This document shows positions 31,995 through 40,177 of a DNA stretch of 64,000 nt, piece by piece. A program made the position numbers and the translations under genes. The notes under the pieces were generated by a model, which was not told the origin of the DNA, ran no database searches, and was given only the letters and a program-made list of their open reading frames with translations. This stretch comes from Pseudonocardia autotrophica (lineage in GTDB: Bacteria; Actinomycetota; Actinomycetes; Mycobacteriales; Pseudonocardiaceae), in NCBI RefSeq assembly GCF_000717175.1, contig NZ_JNYD01000031.1, forward strand, positions 5,150-69,149, in the 5' to 3' direction. Within the stretch, counting starts at the first letter, position 1; every line of letters begins with the position of its first letter.

Positions 31995-33416
31995 GTGCCC
32001 GGCTCCCGCCTCGATCCGCGCAGCATCGGCGGCTTCACGATCACGCGCCTGCTCGGCGAGGGCGGGATGGGCCAGGTCTACCTCGGACGTCGGGGCGGCG
32101 TGCAGGCGGCGGTCAAGGTCGTCCGGTCGGACCTGGCGGGCGACCCGGAGTTCCGCGCCCGGTTCGGGCACGAGATCGAGGCCGCGGCCCGCGTGTGCAG
32201 CCCCTACACGGCCGCGCTGCTCGGGGCCGACGCCGACGCGGACCCGCCGTGGATGGCCACGGAGTACGTGCCGGCGCCGTCGCTGCGCGAGGCCGTCGGG
32301 GTCCACGGCCCGATGCCCGTCGAACAGGTCCGGCTGCTCGGTATCGGGCTGGCCGACGCGCTCGCCGCGATCCACGGCGTCGGGATCGTGCACCGCGACC
32401 TCAAGCCGGGCAACGTCCTGCTCGGTGCCGACGGGCCGAAGGTGATCGACTTCGGGATCGCCCGGGCCGCCGACGCGACCGTGCTGACCCGCACCGGCGC
32501 CGTCGTCGGCTCGCCGGGGTTCATCGCGCCGGAGCAGATCACGCACGCCCGGTCGGAACCGGCCGGCGACGTCTTCGCCCTCGGCGGGGTCCTCGCCTAC
32601 GCGGCGACCGGCCGCGCGCCCTTCGGCACCGGCGACGTCAACGCCCTGCTCTACCGCACGGTCCACGGCGAGCCGGACCTCGCCGGGATCCCCGAGCCGG
32701 TGCTCGGGCTGGCCCGGGCGTGTCTGGACCGCGACCCCGCCCGACGACCGGGAGTCGAGCGGATCCGCGGCACCCTCTCCTCGGGACCCCAGGACCGGCC
32801 GACGGGCGGCTGGCTGCCCGCCGTGCTGGAGCCGACGCCGCCGCGGCCGGTCGCGCGGGCGCCGCGCTGGAGGGTGCCGGTGGCGATCGGTGCGACCGTG
32901 GCGGTGCTCGCCGCGGCCGCGGTGATCGGGGTGATCGCGCTGCGGGAGGCTGGGGGCGGGGCCGATCCGACCGCGGCCCCGCCGACCGCGGTTCCCAGCA
33001 GCGCGGTCCCTTCGAGCGCGGTCCCGGCCAGGACGACCACGGCGCCGTCCGACGTCCGGGTCTCCGCCGAGCCGGCCGGGTTCAGCAGCCCGAGCGGCAA
33101 CATCGCCTGCTACCTGCAGCCCAACTCGGTGCGCTGCGACATCGCGCAGGCCGAGTGGGATCCGACGACGGTCCCGGACCGGCCCGCCGGGTGCGAGGGC
33201 GTGTGGGGCGACTCGCTGCAGATCACGGGTACCGGCCGCGCCGACTTCGTGTGCCACTCCGACACCGTCTTCGGCACCGGCCCGGTGCTCGACTACGGCC
33301 GCTCGCTGCAGGTCGGGGACGTCACCTGCACCAGCCGCCAGACGGGGATCGAGTGCCGGGTCGGGGCCGGCGGACACGGCTTCACCCTCTCCCGCACCGC
33401 CTACCAACTCTTCTGA
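31995..33416 (+). CDS. Transmembrane Ser/Thr protein kinase with six-cysteine extracellular domain
   Basis: A 473-residue Pkn-type kinase. The glycine loop is LLGEGGMGQVYLG, the ATP lysine lies in AAVKVV, the catalytic loop is HRDLKPGN (about 133), and the metal loop is IDFGIA. A single membrane helix (VAIGATVAVLAAAAVIGVIAL) follows near 295. The outside begins with a Ser/Pro/Ala linker and then a domain with six cysteines (FSSPSGNIACYL ... VRCDI ... GCEGV ... FVCHS ... VTCTS ... ECRV) suggesting three disulphides. GTG start with TTGACT 6 bases upstream (leaderless type); ATGs at 31962 and 31977 are alternatives. Confidence 0.88.
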   Translation: MPGSRLDPRSIGGFTITRLLGEGGMGQVYLGRRGGVQAAVKVVRSDLAGDPEFRARFGHEIEAAARVCSPYTAALLGADADADPPWMATEYVPAPSLREAVGVHGPMPVEQVRLLGIGLADALAAIHGVGIVHRDLKPGNVLLGADGPKVIDFGIARAADATVLTRTGAVVGSPGFIAPEQITHARSEPAGDVFALGGVLAYAATGRAPFGTGDVNALLYRTVHGEPDLAGIPEPVLGLARACLDRDPARRPGVERIRGTLSSGPQDRPTGGWLPAVLEPTPPRPVARAPRWRVPVAIGATVAVLAAAAVIGVIALREAGGGADPTAAPPTAVPSSAVPSSAVPARTTTAPSDVRVSAEPAGFSSPSGNIACYLQPNSVRCDIAQAEWDPTTVPDRPAGCEGVWGDSLQITGTGRADFVCHSDTVFGTGPVLDYGRSLQVGDVTCTSRQTGIECRVGAGGHGFTLSRTAYQLF

Positions 33417-33441
33417 CAGGCGCTCCGACGCCCCAGGCCGG

Positions 33442-33459
33442 CGTCATGGATCCATGACG
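33442..33459. promoter_or_regulatory. Perfect 18-bp palindrome upstream of the DUF1707 gene
   Basis: CGTCATGGATCCATGACG is fully symmetric. The core TGGATCCAT recurs 33 bases downstream at 33488-33496, next to the presumed -10 element. It could be an operator for the DUF1707 gene or a short terminator for the kinase gene. Confidence 0.5.
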
Positions 33460-33505
33460 TGCACAGCGACCCCGCCCCGAAGCGTTCTGGATCCATAATG
33501 CGGTC

Positions 33506-34024
33506 ATGACCACGGGGGGCAACGGGAAGCTGCGCATCGGCACGGCCGAGCGCGAGGCCGCGGCGGCGGCGCTGAACACGCATCTGGAGGCCGGCCGCCT
33601 CGGCGTCGAGGAGTACGCGGACCGCTCCGCGGTGGCGGCCAACGCCGTGACCGCCGACGAGCTGACCGCCCTGTTCACCGACCTGCCCGAGCCGCACCCC
33701 CGCCTCCCCGGCGGAACGGGCGCAACGGGCGGAACGAGCAGCACCCCCGCCGTCCGACCGCAGGCCGCCGTGTCGCAGAGACGCTTCGGCAGCAGCTGGG
33801 GCACCCGGATCGCGGCGGCCAGCCCGATCGTCGCGTTGATCCTCTTCCTTGTGCTCAACGCGGCGGGCGTGCCGATGGCGTGGCTCGCCTTCCTGCTGAT
33901 CCCGCTGGTCGGGGCCCTCGGGTTCTCGAAGGACCGGCAGGACCAGCGGGAGCTGGAGCGCGAGGACCGCCGCGAGCTGCCCGACGGACGGGGCGACGAG
34001 CGGGACGAGCGCCGGGACGGCTGA
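33506..34024 (+). CDS. DUF1707 (SHOCT-like) membrane protein
   Basis: A 172-residue protein. The N-terminal DUF1707 domain (RIGTAEREAAAAALNTHLEA followed by GRLGVEEYADRSAVAANAVT) is followed by a Pro/Gly/Thr linker and two membrane segments (about 100-122 and 125-142), then an acidic/basic tail rich in Asp, Arg and Glu. DUF1707 proteins are widespread in actinobacteria with no agreed function. The ATG lies 6 bases after CATAAT (33494-33499), without a ribosome-binding site, so it is probably leaderless. Confidence 0.85.
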   Translation: MTTGGNGKLRIGTAEREAAAAALNTHLEAGRLGVEEYADRSAVAANAVTADELTALFTDLPEPHPRLPGGTGATGGTSSTPAVRPQAAVSQRRFGSSWGTRIAAASPIVALILFLVLNAAGVPMAWLAFLLIPLVGALGFSKDRQDQRELEREDRRELPDGRGDERDERRDG

Positions 34025-34043
34025 CCCGCCCCGGCGCGCACCC

Positions 34044-34961
34044 TCAGTCCATCCCAGCCGGGCGGCTCGGCCAGCGCTCCAGGATGTCCGGGTAGTCGGC
34101 GCTCACCGTGTTCGGGAAGGCGGGCGCCCGCTTCTCCAGGAAGGACTGCACGCCCTCGACCACGTCGGCACTCTGGCCGAGCCGGTAGATCGCCTGCGAG
34201 TCGACGCGGTGCGCCTCCCACGGCGTGTCCGCGCCGAGCATCGCCCACAGCATCTGCTTGCTGAGCGCGACCGACACCGCGGAGGTGTTCTCCGCGATCT
34301 CCTGCGCGATCCCGTAGGCGTAGGGCAGCAGCTCCTCGGGCGGGAGGACCTTCGACACCAGCCGGCCGGCGAGGGCCTCCTCGGCGCCGAACACCCGGCC
34401 GGTCGCCACCCACTCCATGGCCTGCGAGATCCCGACGATCCGCGGCAGGAACCAGCTCGACGCCGCCTCCGGCACCAGGCCGCGGCGGGCGAACACGAAG
34501 CCGAACTTCGCGGTCTCCGAGGCCAGCCGGATGTCCATCGGCAGGGTCATCGTGGCGCCGATGCCCACGGCCGGCCCGTTGATCGCGGCGATGACCGGCT
34601 TGCGGCACGCCGCCGTGGTCAGCGAGGTGACACCGCCGCCGTCCCGCGGGGCCCCGCCGATGGTGCCGATGTCGCGACGCTCCGCGGCCCGGCCCGGGTC
34701 CTCGGCGTTGAACGTCGACCCGCCCCGCTGCAGGTCGGCGCCGGCGCAGAAGCCCCGCCCCCGCCCCGTGACGACGACGGCGCGCACGGCGTCGTCGGCG
34801 TCGGCCGCGGCGTAGGCCCGGACCAGCTCGCGCATCATCGTGGTGGTGAAGGCGTTGAGCCGGTCCGGCCGGTCGAGCGTGATCGTCGCGACGCCGTCGG
34901 AGACCTCGTAGGCGATCTCCGTGTACGCCTGCTCCGTCACGGGATCCTGGGTGCTGGTCAC
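34044..34961 (-). CDS. Enoyl-CoA hydratase/isomerase family protein
   Basis: A 305-residue crotonase. The CoA-binding and oxyanion segments are GRGRGFCAGADLQ and INGPAVGIGATMTLPMDIRLA; the active-site loop FVFARRGLVPEAASSWFLPR keeps a Glu (PEAAS). It is longer than usual because of an insert at about 95-110. As last gene of the four-gene beta-oxidation operon, its GTG start overlaps the previous stop by four bases. It should hydrate an enoyl-CoA or isomerise a double bond; the exact substrate is unknown. Confidence 0.9.
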   Translation of the reverse strand: MTSTQDPVTEQAYTEIAYEVSDGVATITLDRPDRLNAFTTTMMRELVRAYAAADADDAVRAVVVTGRGRGFCAGADLQRGGSTFNAEDPGRAAERRDIGTIGGAPRDGGGVTSLTTAACRKPVIAAINGPAVGIGATMTLPMDIRLASETAKFGFVFARRGLVPEAASSWFLPRIVGISQAMEWVATGRVFGAEEALAGRLVSKVLPPEELLPYAYGIAQEIAENTSAVSVALSKQMLWAMLGADTPWEAHRVDSQAIYRLGQSADVVEGVQSFLEKRAPAFPNTVSADYPDILERWPSRPAGMD

Positions 34962-35755
34962 TTGACCGCCCACTCGCCCGTGAACACCGGGTCCCGCTTG
35001 GCCATGAAGGCCTCGAAGGCGGCCGGCGCGTCCGTGCCCGCGAAGTTGATCGTCTGCGCGCGGGCCTCGCTCTCGAGCGCCTCGCGCAGCGTCTTGTCGG
35101 TGTTCTCGTTGAGCATCCGCTTGGACTGCGCGAGGGCCATCGGGGCCCCGGCGGCCAGCGTCTTGGCCAGGTCGGCCGTGAACGCGTCGATCGTCCCGGG
35201 CTCGACGACGTAGGTCACCAGCCCGAGCCGCTCGGCCTCCTCCGCGCCGATGATCTCGGCGAGCAGAGCCAGCCGCTTGGCCTGCTGCAGCCCCACGATC
35301 TTGGGCAGCAGCCAGGAGCCGCCGAAGTCCAGCGACAGGCCGCGCTTGGCGAAGATCTGGGAGAAGCGGGCGTCGCGCTCGGCCACCACCAGGTCGCAGC
35401 CCAGCGCCAGGTTCCAGCCGGCCCCGACGGCCACGCCGCTGACCTTCGCGACAGTCGGCATCGGCAGGCTGTGCAGCGCCATCGCGATCTCGTTGATGCG
35501 GTGCATCCGGCTCAGGGGGTGGCCCCCGGCCGGGCCGCCGGACAGGTCCGCGCCGGCGCAGAAGTCGCCGCCGGCGCCGGTCAGCACCAGCACCCGGACG
35601 GACGGGTCGTTCGCCGCGTCGGCGAAGGCCGCCTGCAGCCCGTCCCAGGACCCCGCGTTCAGGGCGTTCTTCCGCCGCGGCCGGTTCAGGGTCACCGTGC
35701 GGATCCCGTCCGCCGTCTCGACGAGTACGGGGTTCTCGGTCGTGCTCTCGGTCAT
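34958..35755 (-). CDS. Enoyl-CoA hydratase/isomerase family protein
   Basis: A 265-residue crotonase with GAGGDFCAGADLSGG, VSGVAVGAGWNLALGCDLVVA and the loop FAKRGLSLDFGGSWLLPKIVG. The Glu expected in classical hydratases is Asp here (SLDFGGS), a pattern common in actinobacterial crotonases, so the reaction could be isomerisation or ring chemistry instead of simple hydration. It sits third in the operon, 11 bases after the dehydrogenase subunit gene, with GGGCGAC before the ATG, and overlaps the next crotonase gene. Confidence 0.9.
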   Translation of the reverse strand: MTESTTENPVLVETADGIRTVTLNRPRRKNALNAGSWDGLQAAFADAANDPSVRVLVLTGAGGDFCAGADLSGGPAGGHPLSRMHRINEIAMALHSLPMPTVAKVSGVAVGAGWNLALGCDLVVAERDARFSQIFAKRGLSLDFGGSWLLPKIVGLQQAKRLALLAEIIGAEEAERLGLVTYVVEPGTIDAFTADLAKTLAAGAPMALAQSKRMLNENTDKTLREALESEARAQTINFAGTDAPAAFEAFMAKRDPVFTGEWAVK

Positions 35756-35766
35756 GTCGCCCTTCC

Positions 35767-36867
35767 TCAGACGCCGAGCCGGTCGGCGAGCCGCGCCCGG
35801 TCGCGCCCGGGCGCCCCGAACAGCAGTTCCGTGCTCTTGGCGCGCTTGTAGTAGAGGTGCGCGTCGTGCTCCCAGGTGTAGCCGATGCCGCCGTGGTACT
35901 GCACGCACGCCTCGGCGGCCTTGAAGTAGGCCGGCCCGAAGAACGTGGCCACGAGCGCCGCCGCGACCGGCACCTCGTCCGGGGCCTCGTCGGCGGCCCA
36001 CGCCGCGTAGCGCAGCGCGGACAAGCCCAGCTCCCAGTCCGAGTGCACGTCGGCCAGCCCGTGCTTCACGGCCTGGTACGAGCCGATCGCGCGGCCGAAC
36101 TGCACCCGCACCTTGGCGTAGTCCGTGGCCATCTCCAGGACCCGCTGCAGCCCGCCGAGCTGCTCGGCGGCCAGCGCGATCGTGGCGAGGTCGGCGACCC
36201 GCTCGAGCGCGCCCGCGGGATCGGCCGACTCGAGCCTGCGCGCCGGCGTGCCGCGCAGCACGACCTTGGCGAGCCGCCGGGTCGGGTCGAGCGTGGTCAG
36301 CGTGGTCCGCTCGACGTCCGCGGCGTCGACCCGGAACCAGGCCGGCCCGTCCGGCGTGGTCGCGACGACGAGCAGCACGTCGGCGAGGTCGCCGGCGACC
36401 ACCGGCGTCTTGGTCCCGTCGAGGGTCCAGCCGTCCCCGGACGCGGTCGCCGTGGTGGCGCCCGGCCCCCACGGCGTACCGGGCTCGGCCACCGCGACGG
36501 TCGCGATCAGCTCGCCGGAGACCAGGCGCGGCAGCAGCTCGCGGCGGGCCTCCTCGTCGTCGAGCGCGAGCAGCGCGTCCGTGGCCAGGACCGCCGAGCC
36601 GAGGAACGGCGTGGGCGCGAGCGCCCGGCCGAGCTCCTCCTGCACCACGGCCCGCTCGACGTGCCCGGCCCCGGCACCGCCGTACTCCTCCGGCACGACG
36701 AGCCCGAGCACGTCCAGGTCACGGCCGAGCCGGGTCCACAGGTCCCGGTCGATCCCGGTCTCGGACTCCATCGCCGCGCGCACCTGCGGCGACGCGGCCC
36801 GGTCGGTCAGCAGGTCGCGCACCGCCGCGCGCAGGGCCTGCTGCTCCTCGGTGAGCACCAGTCTCAC
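35767..36867 (-). CDS. Acyl-CoA dehydrogenase, probable non-catalytic subunit
   Basis: A 366-residue acyl-CoA dehydrogenase-fold protein. The N-terminal helices (LTEEQQALRAAVRDLL) and middle region (AVAEPGTPWGPGA) are present but eroded, and the C-terminal part reads VRVQFGRAIGSYQAVKHGLADV and QYHGGIGYTWEHDAHLYYKRA without an obvious catalytic Glu. This is the pattern of the beta subunits of actinobacterial heterotetrameric dehydrogenases of the FadE27/FadE29 kind. Its GTG start overlaps the stop of the catalytic partner gene by four bases. Confidence 0.88.
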   Translation of the reverse strand: MRLVLTEEQQALRAAVRDLLTDRAASPQVRAAMESETGIDRDLWTRLGRDLDVLGLVVPEEYGGAGAGHVERAVVQEELGRALAPTPFLGSAVLATDALLALDDEEARRELLPRLVSGELIATVAVAEPGTPWGPGATTATASGDGWTLDGTKTPVVAGDLADVLLVVATTPDGPAWFRVDAADVERTTLTTLDPTRRLAKVVLRGTPARRLESADPAGALERVADLATIALAAEQLGGLQRVLEMATDYAKVRVQFGRAIGSYQAVKHGLADVHSDWELGLSALRYAAWAADEAPDEVPVAAALVATFFGPAYFKAAEACVQYHGGIGYTWEHDAHLYYKRAKSTELLFGAPGRDRARLADRLGV

Positions 36868-38081
36868 TTCTGCGTCCCCACCTTCAGCTCGCGGAACGGC
36901 ACGCCCTTGTCCACCGACGGCTCCTTCGGCAGGCCGAGGACCCGCTCGCCGATGATCCCGCGCTGGATCTCGTTGGTCCCGCCCGCGATGCTCGACGACG
37001 GCGTGGAGTTGATCCCCAGCGCCACCGCGGCCCCGGTGGTGTCCTCCGGGTCCCAGGCCACGATCTCCGGCCCGGCGATCTCGCCGACGGTGTCGACGGC
37101 CAGTCGCGCCAGCATCGAGCCGGCCAGCTTCGCGACGGAGCCGCGGGCCCCGGGCGCGATGCCCGCCGCGGCCTCCTGGCGCAGCCGGACGTTGAACAGC
37201 TCCAGCACGCGCTCGCGGGCGTACAGCTCGGCCAGCCGCTCCCGCGTGGCCGGCTCGCCCGACACGCCCAGCCGCTGCGCCAGCGCGGCGATCGCGGTGA
37301 AGTCGAGCGGGTTGGTCTTGGGCCGGCGCCGCGACCCGATGGAGACGCGCTCGTGGCCCAGCATCGTCACGGCGGCGTGCCACCCGCCGTTGACCTCGCC
37401 GATCACCGCGTCGGCGGGGATCCGGACGGAGTCGAAGTAGATCTCGTTGAACGGCGCCCGGCCGGACATGTCCTTGAGCGGCCGCACGGTGACGCCCGGC
37501 GCGTGCATGTCCACCACGAACATCGTGAGCCCGGAGTGCTTGGGCCGGTCGGGGTCGGTGCGGGCGAGGAGCGCGCCGAAGTCCGCCCACTGGGCGTTGG
37601 TGGTCCACACCTTCTGCCCGTCGACGACCCACGAGTCGCCGTCGAGGACCGCGCGAGTCTGCAGGCTCGCGACGTCCGACCCCGCGCCCGGCTCGGAGAA
37701 CAGCTGGCACCAGATGTCCTCGCCGCGCAGCAGCCGCGGCAGGTAGCGGGTGCGCTGCTCGGGCGTGCCCAGGTCGTTGACGGTGGGGCCGCACATGCCC
37801 ATCCCGATCGTGAACGGGTAGGTCGGCAGCTCGTACTCGGCCTCCTCGTCGGAGAAGGCCTGCTGGTAGGCCGTGGAGAGGCCGCGGCCGCCCACGTCCT
37901 GCGGCCAGGTGATGCCGGCGAACCCGGCGTCGTACAGCGCGGCCTGGAAGGCGCGCGCGGCCTCGATGTCGGTGACCGGCGACGGGGCCGGCGCGTGCTC
38001 GCGCAGCCAGGCTCGCGCCTGCTCGCGGAACGCGTCGAGATCGGGGGGGCTCCCCGTCGCGATGGTGGTCGCCGCAGTCAT
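36864..38081 (-). CDS. Acyl-CoA dehydrogenase, probable catalytic subunit
   Basis: A 405-residue FAD-dependent dehydrogenase that introduces the 2,3 double bond into an acyl-CoA. Motifs are CQLFSEPGAGSDVASL (flavin/substrate), VDGQKVWTTNAQWAD, and the C-terminal SIAGGTNEIQRGIIGERVLGLP. The usual C-terminal base is not in YEG form; a Glu in MLGHERVSIG may serve instead, as in the isovaleryl-CoA type. First gene of the operon, with GGGAGGT before the ATG and an AACGA/TCGTT operator 35 bases upstream. It is divergent from a TetR gene. It likely forms an alpha2-beta2 enzyme with the next gene. Confidence 0.92.
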   Translation of the reverse strand: MTAATTIATGSPPDLDAFREQARAWLREHAPAPSPVTDIEAARAFQAALYDAGFAGITWPQDVGGRGLSTAYQQAFSDEEAEYELPTYPFTIGMGMCGPTVNDLGTPEQRTRYLPRLLRGEDIWCQLFSEPGAGSDVASLQTRAVLDGDSWVVDGQKVWTTNAQWADFGALLARTDPDRPKHSGLTMFVVDMHAPGVTVRPLKDMSGRAPFNEIYFDSVRIPADAVIGEVNGGWHAAVTMLGHERVSIGSRRRPKTNPLDFTAIAALAQRLGVSGEPATRERLAELYARERVLELFNVRLRQEAAAGIAPGARGSVAKLAGSMLARLAVDTVGEIAGPEIVAWDPEDTTGAAVALGINSTPSSSIAGGTNEIQRGIIGERVLGLPKEPSVDKGVPFRELKVGTQK

Positions 38082-38115
38082 CCGCTTACCTCCCGGCGTC
38101 GCTGGCGGACCTTTG

Positions 38116-38129
38116 AACGATCACTCGTT
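38116..38129. promoter_or_regulatory. Operator of AACGA-N4-TCGTT type between the ACAD operon and a TetR gene
   Basis: AACGATCACTCGTT is an inverted repeat with a four-base centre, a looser relative of the AACGATCGTT palindromes at 38868, 44180, 56285 and 62261. It lies 35 bases before the dehydrogenase start and 57 bases before the TetR start, so it can control both. Confidence 0.65.
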
Positions 38130-38186
38130 AAGTTAACACCGCCGTGGAGCCGCCAGAAGGGGCATCCGGGCCTTATCCTCTCCGAT

Positions 38187-38807
38187 GTGAGCACCGCAGT
38201 AGACCGATCGCCCGAGGGCGGACCGATCCCCCGTGGCGGCGGCCGCGAGGCGATCGCGGCGGCCGCGCGCGAGGTCTTCGAGCAGCGCGGGTACCACGGC
38301 GCGTCGATCCGGGACATCGCCAAGCGCGCCGGGTTGTCCCTGTCGGCGCTCTACTACTGGCACCCGAGCAAGCAGGACCTGCTCGCGGCGCTCATCGAGG
38401 AGAACACCCTCGACTACTTCCGCCGCTGCGACGAGGCGCTCGCCTCCGCCGGGGAGGATCCGGCGGAGCGGCTGCGCGCCCTGGTCAAGGCCACGGTCGA
38501 GTACCGGGTGCAGCGGCAGACGGAGAGCAACATCTCCTCCCGGGAGTGGCGCAACCTCGAGCCCGCCCACGAGGAGCGGCTCGCCGGCCTGCGCACCAAG
38601 GCCAGCACGATCTGGTCGGACATCGTCGACGCCGGCGTCGAGCAGGGCACCTTCCGCTGCGAGCACCCCGCCGACGCCCGGCGCGCCGCGCAGGCCGCCT
38701 GCAACGCGATCGCCCAGTGGTACGACCCCGGGGGCCCGGTGACGATGGAGGAGCTCGTCGAGCACTACACCCTCATCGTCATGCGGATCGTCGACCACCC
38801 GGCCTGA
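38187..38807 (+). CDS. TetR-family regulator of acyl-CoA metabolism
   Basis: A 206-residue repressor. The DNA-binding part is REVFEQRGYHGASIRDIAKR followed by AGLSLSALYYWHPSKQDLL, and the C-terminal ligand domain ends with QWYDPGGPVTMEELVEHYTL, the ending seen in KstR2-like regulators that bind CoA thioesters. The GTG start has TATCCT (38174-38179) 7 bases upstream and is probably leaderless. It is divergent from the dehydrogenase/crotonase operon with a palindromic site between, and is followed by a thiolase gene with a similar site. Confidence 0.92.
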   Translation: MSTAVDRSPEGGPIPRGGGREAIAAAAREVFEQRGYHGASIRDIAKRAGLSLSALYYWHPSKQDLLAALIEENTLDYFRRCDEALASAGEDPAERLRALVKATVEYRVQRQTESNISSREWRNLEPAHEERLAGLRTKASTIWSDIVDAGVEQGTFRCEHPADARRAAQAACNAIAQWYDPGGPVTMEELVEHYTLIVMRIVDHPA

Positions 38808-38860
38808 TCCCGGTCCATCGAGGACGTCACAGCTCCGGGGACTCCCGATCACCGGCGAAC

Positions 38861-38880
38861 TGAATGTACGATCGTTCAGT
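38861..38880. promoter_or_regulatory. Operator before the thiolase gene
   Basis: TGTACGATCGTTCA, one mismatch from the symmetric TGAACGATCGTTCA, lies 33-46 bases before the thiolase start. It is the second site of the proposed regulon. Confidence 0.7.
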
Positions 38881-38912
38881 TCGCCGAATCCGCAGCGCAG
38901 GGGAGTCCTCCG

Positions 38913-40055
38913 GTGGCAGAAGCCTTCATCGTCGGTGCCGTCCGCACACCCGTCGGGACACGCAAGGGAGCCCTCGCCGGGGTGCACCCGGCCGACCTCG
39001 GCGCACACGTGCTGCGCGAGCTCGTCGAGCGGACGGGCGTCGACCCGGCCGCCGTCGAGGACGTGATCATGGGGTGCGTCAGCCAGACGGGCGCCCAGGC
39101 GGGCGACATCGCCCGCACCGCCTGGCTCTCGGCCGGGCTGCCGCAGAGCGTGCCCGGCGTGACCATCGACCGGCAGTGCGGCTCGTCGCAGCAGGCGCTG
39201 CACTTCGCCGCCCAGGGCGTGATGTCCGGGACCCAGGACCTGGTCGTCGCCGCCGGCGTCGAGCAGATGGCCATGGTCCCGATGACGGCCAACGGGATCG
39301 TCAACAAGGAGCTGGGCACCTCCACCAAGGGCCAGGGCTGGATCGACCGCTACGGCGACCAGGAGATCTCGCAGTTCCGCGGCGCCCAGCTGATCACCGA
39401 GAAGTGGGGCTTCACCCGCGAGGACCTCGAGAAGTTCTCGCTGGAGAGCCACCGGCGCGCGATCGCCGCGATCGACGAGGGCCGCTTCCGCGACCAGATC
39501 GCCCCGCTCGCCGGGCTGGACACGGACGAGGGCGCCCGCCGCGACACCTCGCTGGAGAAGCTCGCCGGGCTGAAGCCGCTCCGCGAGGGCTGGGCGATCA
39601 CCGCCGGCGTCGCGAGCCAGATCTCCATCGGCGCGGCCGCGCTGCTGGTGGCGTCGGAGGACGCGGTCCGCCGCTTCTCGCTCACCCCGCTCGCCCGGGT
39701 GCACACCCTCGCCGTGGTCGGCGACGACCCGGTCTACATGCTGACCGGTCCGATCCCGGCCACCCAGGCGGCGCTGAAGCGGTCCGGGCTGGGCATCGAC
39801 GAGATCGACACCTTCGAGATCAACGAGGCCTTCGCGCCCGTCGTGCTCGCGTGGGCGCAGGACACCGGCGCCGACCTGGCGAAGACCAACCCCAACGGCG
39901 GCGCGATCGCCCTCGGCCACCCGCTCGGCGGCACCGGCGCGATCCTGGCCACCAAGATGATCCACGAGCTGCACCGCACCGGCGGCCGCTACGGCCTGCA
40001 GTCCATGTGCGAGGGCGGCGGCCAGGCCAACGCCACCATCCTCGAGCGCGTCTGA
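38913..40055 (+). CDS. Acetyl-CoA C-acyltransferase (thiolase)
   Basis: A 380-residue degradative thiolase that splits 3-ketoacyl-CoA with CoA. The acylated nucleophile is Cys89 in DRQCGSSQQAL. The C-terminal motifs are INEAFAP, GGAIALGHPLGGTGA (catalytic His) and SMCEGGGQANATI (second Cys). GTG start with AGGGGAG upstream and an AACGATCGTT-type operator at 38861-38880. It completes the beta-oxidation set with the dehydrogenases and crotonases on the other strand, and is followed by a strong hairpin. Confidence 0.94.
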   Translation: MAEAFIVGAVRTPVGTRKGALAGVHPADLGAHVLRELVERTGVDPAAVEDVIMGCVSQTGAQAGDIARTAWLSAGLPQSVPGVTIDRQCGSSQQALHFAAQGVMSGTQDLVVAAGVEQMAMVPMTANGIVNKELGTSTKGQGWIDRYGDQEISQFRGAQLITEKWGFTREDLEKFSLESHRRAIAAIDEGRFRDQIAPLAGLDTDEGARRDTSLEKLAGLKPLREGWAITAGVASQISIGAAALLVASEDAVRRFSLTPLARVHTLAVVGDDPVYMLTGPIPATQAALKRSGLGIDEIDTFEINEAFAPVVLAWAQDTGADLAKTNPNGGAIALGHPLGGTGAILATKMIHELHRTGGRYGLQSMCEGGGQANATILERV

Positions 40056-40072
40056 CCCGGACCCCGACTCGG

Positions 40073-40117
40073 CGAACGGCGCTCTCGCTCGGATCTGCCG
40101 AGCGGGAGCGCCGTTCG
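40073..40117. terminator. Terminator after the thiolase gene
   Basis: Two 20-base arms (starting CGAACGGCGCTCTC) pair with one mismatch around ATCTG. The same CGAACGGCGCTC sequence forms the hairpin at 51729. A 40-base inverted repeat follows only 15 bases later, giving a double terminator between convergent genes. Confidence 0.75.
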
Positions 40118-40131
40118 TGCGTCCAGGCCTC

Positions 40132-40171
40132 GTGAGTGGCGATAGTCGCCATAGCGACTATCGCCACTCAC
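40132..40171. repeat. 40-base inverted repeat, copy 3
   Basis: A perfect palindrome with 18-base arms GTGAGTGGCGATAGTCGC and loop CATA, between the convergent thiolase and oppF-type genes. It differs from copy 1 by one symmetric base pair, a compensatory change that keeps the stem. Confidence 0.85.
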
Positions 40172-40177
40172 AGGGGC

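Noticed and set aside
38116..38129. KstR2 box (steroid regulator) at the TetR promoters
   Set aside because: The cholesterol-ring regulator motif I recall is of the ACAAG-N2-CTTGT type, which does not match AACGANCGTT. The TetR protein may be KstR2-like in fold, but the site is different.
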